Shown: positions 46,764 to 50,108 of the stretch, one piece after another
Layout: each line of letters opens with the position of its first letter
How positions within the stretch are numbered: the first letter of the stretch is position 1
Source of the DNA: an uncultured Ruminococcus sp.
Lineage (GTDB): Bacteria > Bacillota > Clostridia > Oscillospirales > Ruminococcaceae
Direction of reading: 5' to 3'
Length of the DNA stretch: 50,108 nt
Assembly: GCA_902788785.1 (NCBI GenBank)
Contig: CADALT010000030.1
Location: forward strand, 6,269-56,376
Made by a program: the position numbers and the translations under genes
Notes under the pieces: generated by a model
The model's database searches: none
Seen by the model: only the letters and a program-made list of their open reading frames with translations
What the model was told of the DNA's origin: nothing

Positions 46764-47663
46764 ATGAGTGTAAAGATCACAGAAAAGGAATATAAAAGTT
46801 TCGGCAAGTGCGTATTTATGGAGAATGATGTCTGCACAGTGGCTGTTACTGTAGAATTCGGACCCAGAGTTATCTATTTTTCCATGAAGGATAAGCAGAA
46901 TGTTATGCTGGAGGACGAGCAGGGACTGTTCACACTGGATGTTGACGGTTACGGCACATGGCGCAACCGTGGCGGACACAGACTCTGGGTAGCGCCCGAG
47001 CTGGTGCCTGAGACCTATAATCCCGATAACGACCCCGTTGAGTATAAGGTGAACGGCAGCGAGGTAAGCTTCAAGCCACCTGTTACTCCTTTCAAGAAGC
47101 AGCTGGAGACTATCGTAAAGCTTGATGATAACAAGGCAGCTGTTCAGGTTACACAGAGGATAACAAACCTTGATGATAAGGAAGCTGATTTTGCACTGTG
47201 GTCCATCACAGGTCTTACAGCAGGCGGCACGGCAGTTATACCTATGTGTACCAGAAAAGCGGGCTATCTGCCTAACAGAGTAATGAGCCTTTGGGATTAT
47301 TCCGATGTTTACGACCCAAGATTCAAGCTCACAAATGAGTATGCAAGGATCAGACAGGATAAGTTCATCCCGAAAGCATTCAAGGCAGGTTTCAATGTTG
47401 AGGACGGCTTTGCAGCATATGCAGTAAACGAGCAGATTTTTGTTAAGTGCTTTGGTGAGTATCAGTTCGTTGAGTATCCCGATTACTCCTGCAACTTCGA
47501 GATGTATACCAATCAGCAGTTCCTGGAGTGCGAGATACTGGGCGAGAAGAGAAAGTATCAGCCCGGCGAGACCACAGAGATGACCGAGACCTGGTATCTG
47601 CTGGATAATACAGGCGATATCGAGCCCGATCTTGATAAGATAAGGACTGCTGTTGGCAAGTGA
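46764..47663 (+). CDS. DUF4380-like protein, mutarotase-type beta-sandwich
   Basis: A 299-residue protein with no signal peptide. TVEFGPRVIYFSM near the N-terminus, TWRNRGGHRLWVAPE, and later FGEYQFVEYPDYSCNFEMYTNQQFLECEILGE match the pattern of DUF4380 proteins. These share a galactose-mutarotase-like fold and sit in sugar-use loci. It may bind or epimerise released sugars or uronic acids; no function is proven. CGGAGGT precedes the ATG at 46764; the frame opens earlier at 46722 without an RBS. GH3 follows by 49 bp with no terminator, so they are probably cotranscribed. Confidence 0.8.
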   Translation: MSVKITEKEYKSFGKCVFMENDVCTVAVTVEFGPRVIYFSMKDKQNVMLEDEQGLFTLDVDGYGTWRNRGGHRLWVAPELVPETYNPDNDPVEYKVNGSEVSFKPPVTPFKKQLETIVKLDDNKAAVQVTQRITNLDDKEADFALWSITGLTAGGTAVIPMCTRKAGYLPNRVMSLWDYSDVYDPRFKLTNEYARIRQDKFIPKAFKAGFNVEDGFAAYAVNEQIFVKCFGEYQFVEYPDYSCNFEMYTNQQFLECEILGEKRKYQPGETTEMTETWYLLDNTGDIEPDLDKIRTAVGK

Positions 47664-47712
47664 TAGGATAGAACATACTATACATAATATAATTATGGAA
47701 GAGGGTAAAAAC

Positions 47713-49788
47713 ATGAAAAAGTATCTGGACGAAACTTTGTCAGTTCAGGAGAGGGCGGAAGCACTCACTGATGAGATGACAGTCGAAGAACAGGCAAGCC
47801 AGCTTAGATATGATGCTCCCGCTGTGGAGAGGCTGGGCATACCTGCATATAACTGGTGGAACGAGGGTATACACGGTCTTGCAAGAAGCGGTGTAGCTAC
47901 CATGTTCCCTCAGGCGATCGGACTTGCGGCAATGTTCGATGACGAGCTTACACAGAAAACTGCTGAGGTCACTGCTGAAGAGGCAAGGGCCAAGTATAAT
48001 GCATATACCGCCAACGGTGACAGAGATATTTATAAGGGACTTACACTGTGGGCTCCCAATATCAATATCTTCCGTGACCCACGCTGGGGCAGAGGTCACG
48101 AGACTTTCGGTGAGGATCCTTTCCTGACAGCACAGAACGGCAAGGCTGTTGTAAGAGGACTCCAGGGCGACGGCAAGGTGCTGAAAACTGCTGCCTGCGC
48201 TAAGCATTTCGCTGTACACAGCGGTCCCGAGGCTATCCGCCACGAGTTCGATGCACAGGCTAATGCAAAGGATATGGAGGAGACCTATCTGCCTGCATTT
48301 GAAGCACTGGTAAAAGAGGCTAAGGTAGAGAGCGTGATGGGCGCTTATAACCGTGTTAACGGTGAACCTGCCTGTGCCAGCAATTTCCTGATGGATAAGC
48401 TCAAAGAGTGGGAGTTCGACGGCTATTTCGTTTCCGACTGCTGGGCTATACGTGATTTCCACGAGAACCATATGGTAACGGCAAATGCGCTGGAAAGCAC
48501 AGCTATGGCGCTGAAAGCAGGCTGTGATGTGAACTGCGGCTGTACCTATCAGAATGTGCTTGCGGCACTGGATAAGGGCATGATAACCAAGGAAGATATC
48601 CGCAAGGCTTGCGTACATCTTATGCGTACCAGGATAAGACTGGGTATGTTCGATAAGAAGACCGAGTTCGATGACATTGCTTATGATAGAGTAGCTTGTG
48701 CCGAACATAAGGCGCTTTCCGAGGAATGTGCGGAGAAATCTCTGGTAATGCTGAAAAACAACGGCATACTGCCTATAGATGAGAAGAAGTATAAGACCAT
48801 AGCTGTCATCGGACCAAATTCTGACAGCAGAACTGCCCTTGAGGGTAACTATAACGGTCTTTCCGACAGATACACAACATTCCTTAACGGTATACAGGAC
48901 AGATTTGGCGGCAGAGTTATATTTGCCGAGGGCTGCCACCTTTACAAGGACAGAGTATCTAACCTTGCACAGGAGGGCGACAGATATGCCGAGGCTGTGG
49001 CTGCGGCTAAGTTTGCTGATATGGTCGTACTTTGCCTGGGACTCGACGCAACTATCGAGGGTGAAGAGGGCGATACAGGCAATGAGTTCTCTTCGGGCGA
49101 CAAGAACGGTCTGCTGCTGCCTCCTTCCCAGAGGACACTGGTGGAGAAGATAATGGCTGTAGGCAAGCCCACCGTAACAGTGGTATGCGCAGGTTCCGCT
49201 ATCAATACCGAGAGCGATCCCGATGCGCTGATACACGCTTTCTATCCCGGTGCAGAGGGCGGCAAGGCGCTGGCAAAGGTGCTTTTCGGTGATGTATCTC
49301 CTTCGGGCAAGCTGCCTGTGACATTCTATGAGGATACCGAAAAGCTGCCCGAGTTCACGGATTATTCCATGAAGGGCAGAACATACCGTTACACCACCGA
49401 GAACATACTGTTCCCCTTCGGCTATGGTCTGACCTACGGCGATGTAAATGTCACAGCGGTCGAGTATAAGGACGGCAAGGCTTCCGTTACAGTCGAGAAC
49501 GGCGGCAAGGCTTGCGAGGACATCATACAGCTTTACATCAAGGACAACAGCGAACACGCTGTACCGAATGTTAGCCTCTGCGGTTTCAAGAGAGTTGCAC
49601 TTTCAGCCAATGAGAAGAAGACTGTTGAGATAGCTGTTCCCGAGAAGGCATTCACAGCAGTTGACGATAACGGCGTAAGAAAAGTTTACGGCACTAAGTT
49701 CACACTGTTCGCAGGCACTCATCAGCCTGATGCACTCAGCGAAAAGCTCACAGGTACAAAGTGCGTAAGCACCGAGATAACCAAGTAG
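47713..49788 (+). CDS. GH3 family beta-xylosidase/glucosidase
   Basis: A 691-residue protein with the usual three GH3 parts: (alpha/beta)8 barrel (to ~300), alpha/beta sandwich (~340-580) and a C-terminal fibronectin-III-like domain. Key motifs are YNWWNEGIHGL, NIFRDPRWGRGHETFGEDP, KHFAVHSGPE, and the nucleophile Asp242 in YFVSDCWAI. SDC-type nucleophile motifs and the GPE/NRVNGEPACASN surroundings are common in beta-xylosidase-like GH3s, which fits the GH67/esterase neighbours. There is no signal peptide, so it acts on imported oligosaccharides. The ATG at 47713 has GAGGG 7 nt upstream; earlier in-frame starts (47653, 47695) are less likely. Confidence 0.94.
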   Translation: MKKYLDETLSVQERAEALTDEMTVEEQASQLRYDAPAVERLGIPAYNWWNEGIHGLARSGVATMFPQAIGLAAMFDDELTQKTAEVTAEEARAKYNAYTANGDRDIYKGLTLWAPNINIFRDPRWGRGHETFGEDPFLTAQNGKAVVRGLQGDGKVLKTAACAKHFAVHSGPEAIRHEFDAQANAKDMEETYLPAFEALVKEAKVESVMGAYNRVNGEPACASNFLMDKLKEWEFDGYFVSDCWAIRDFHENHMVTANALESTAMALKAGCDVNCGCTYQNVLAALDKGMITKEDIRKACVHLMRTRIRLGMFDKKTEFDDIAYDRVACAEHKALSEECAEKSLVMLKNNGILPIDEKKYKTIAVIGPNSDSRTALEGNYNGLSDRYTTFLNGIQDRFGGRVIFAEGCHLYKDRVSNLAQEGDRYAEAVAAAKFADMVVLCLGLDATIEGEEGDTGNEFSSGDKNGLLLPPSQRTLVEKIMAVGKPTVTVVCAGSAINTESDPDALIHAFYPGAEGGKALAKVLFGDVSPSGKLPVTFYEDTEKLPEFTDYSMKGRTYRYTTENILFPFGYGLTYGDVNVTAVEYKDGKASVTVENGGKACEDIIQLYIKDNSEHAVPNVSLCGFKRVALSANEKKTVEIAVPEKAFTAVDDNGVRKVYGTKFTLFAGTHQPDALSEKLTGTKCVSTEITK

Positions 49789-49808
49789 TATTATAAATAG
49801 TATCATAG

Positions 49809-49840
49809 GAACGGAGAGCGTAAAGTTCTCCGTTCTTTTT
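49809..49840 (+). terminator. Terminator of the GH3 operon
   Basis: GAACGGAGA/TCTCCGTTC 9-bp stem (49809-49817 with 49827-49835) followed by five Ts. Confidence 0.9.
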
Positions 49841-49860
49841 ATGCAAAAATTTTTTTGGAA

Positions 49861-50108
49861 AACTTATAACCAAAATGAATTTCAAGCGACTAAGTGTCAG
49901 AAAGAAGAAAGGAGACAAAAACGGGAGAAAAATATTTGAAAAAAAGAAAAAAAGTTTATAACCAAATGAGATTTGGTGCGACTAAGTAACAGAACAAAGG
50001 AAAAGAGAAAAACTTGAAAAAAACTTATAACCAAAGGTCGGCTGAGAACGCCTAAGTTGTGAAGATCAAAAGACAGGAGACAAAAACGTGAGAAAAAATA
50101 TTTGAAAA
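49861..50108 (+). repeat. Imperfect tandem hairpin/purine-rich repeat at the right edge
   Basis: Three copies begin near 49861, 49952 and 50022 (spacing 91 and 70). Each has TTATAACCAAA, a variable centre, then [AC]CTAAGT, so that ACTTA pairs with TAAGT. Copy 2 has a perfect inner ACCAAA-TGAGA-TTTGGT hairpin. Purine-rich linkers such as GGAGACAAAAACG and GAGAAAAA...TATTTGAAAA follow copies 1 and 3. The array is cut by the window end. No ORF is supported in it. Confidence 0.75.

Noticed and set aside
47740-49557. 605-codon minus-strand ORF opposite GH3
   Set aside because: Shadow of a GH3 gene with full motifs; the translation is Cys/Leu/Ile-rich, low-information sequence.

Overview
The window looks like chromosomal DNA of a fibre-degrading, Gram-positive Firmicute close to Ruminococcus. 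This is inferred from two type-I-like dockerin proteins, Ser-rich linkers, an NPxTG-type cell-wall anchor, FtsEX paired with M23 hydrolases, and a xylan side-chain locus (GH67, GH3, acetylesterases). Strong RBSs (GGAGG), 17-bp-spaced sigma-A promoters and hairpin/T-tract terminators bound most transcription units. I see no rRNA, tRNA, phage, transposase or CRISPR locus.

Layout. 1-3150: 3' end of a Ser/Ala/Lys-repeat wall-anchored protein, an acidic one-TM protein, a GH25 muramidase and two small membrane ORFs. 3300-7530: a 751-aa BspA-like/repeat/TerD protein and a large membrane-anchored protein of unknown function. 7625-10664: a MATE/SpoVB-like flippase, MazG and HU. 10764-17430: a TetR regulator divergent from an MmpL exporter and a 1200-aa heptad-repeat exoprotein; four TGAC-N5-GTCA palindromes overlie the two promoters. 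17534-20655: CE2-type esterase, polysaccharide deacetylase, rimM and trmD. 20955-22747: HPr and a PucR-type regulator. 22804-28653: ftsE-ftsX, two coiled-coil M23 endopeptidases and a small ORF. 29118-33623: PP2C phosphatase with a repeat tail, a dockerin-VanY carboxypeptidase and a dockerin-only protein. 33671-34343: promoter plus a 95-bp-period tandem array. 34377-37734: HAD hydrolase, two unknowns, a Cys-rich leader peptide and metY. 37957-49788: xylan side-chain locus (sialate-type acetylesterase, GH67, two solute-binding lipoproteins, AraC regulator, DUF4380-like protein, GH3). The window ends in imperfect hairpin/purine-rich tandem repeats.

The genes fall into two themes. The first is cell-envelope remodelling: GH25, FtsEX with M23, VanY, PP2C, flippase, and MmpL with its heptad protein. 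The second is import and cytoplasmic breakdown of decorated xylo-oligosaccharides: solute-binding lipoproteins outside, and GH67, esterases and GH3 without signal peptides inside.

The best candidates for something undescribed are non-coding. The 95-bp array has its own promoter ending about 12 bp before the first unit, and each unit can fold into a conserved outer stem with a changing inner stem. A family of palindromic elements shares TATAGTAAACGACAT ends. A 41-nt dispersed core sits inside terminator-like hairpins at two loci. A hairpin/purine array lies at the right edge. A Cys-rich 22-residue leader ORF precedes metY, whose promoter is nearly duplicated upstream of a small membrane protein.
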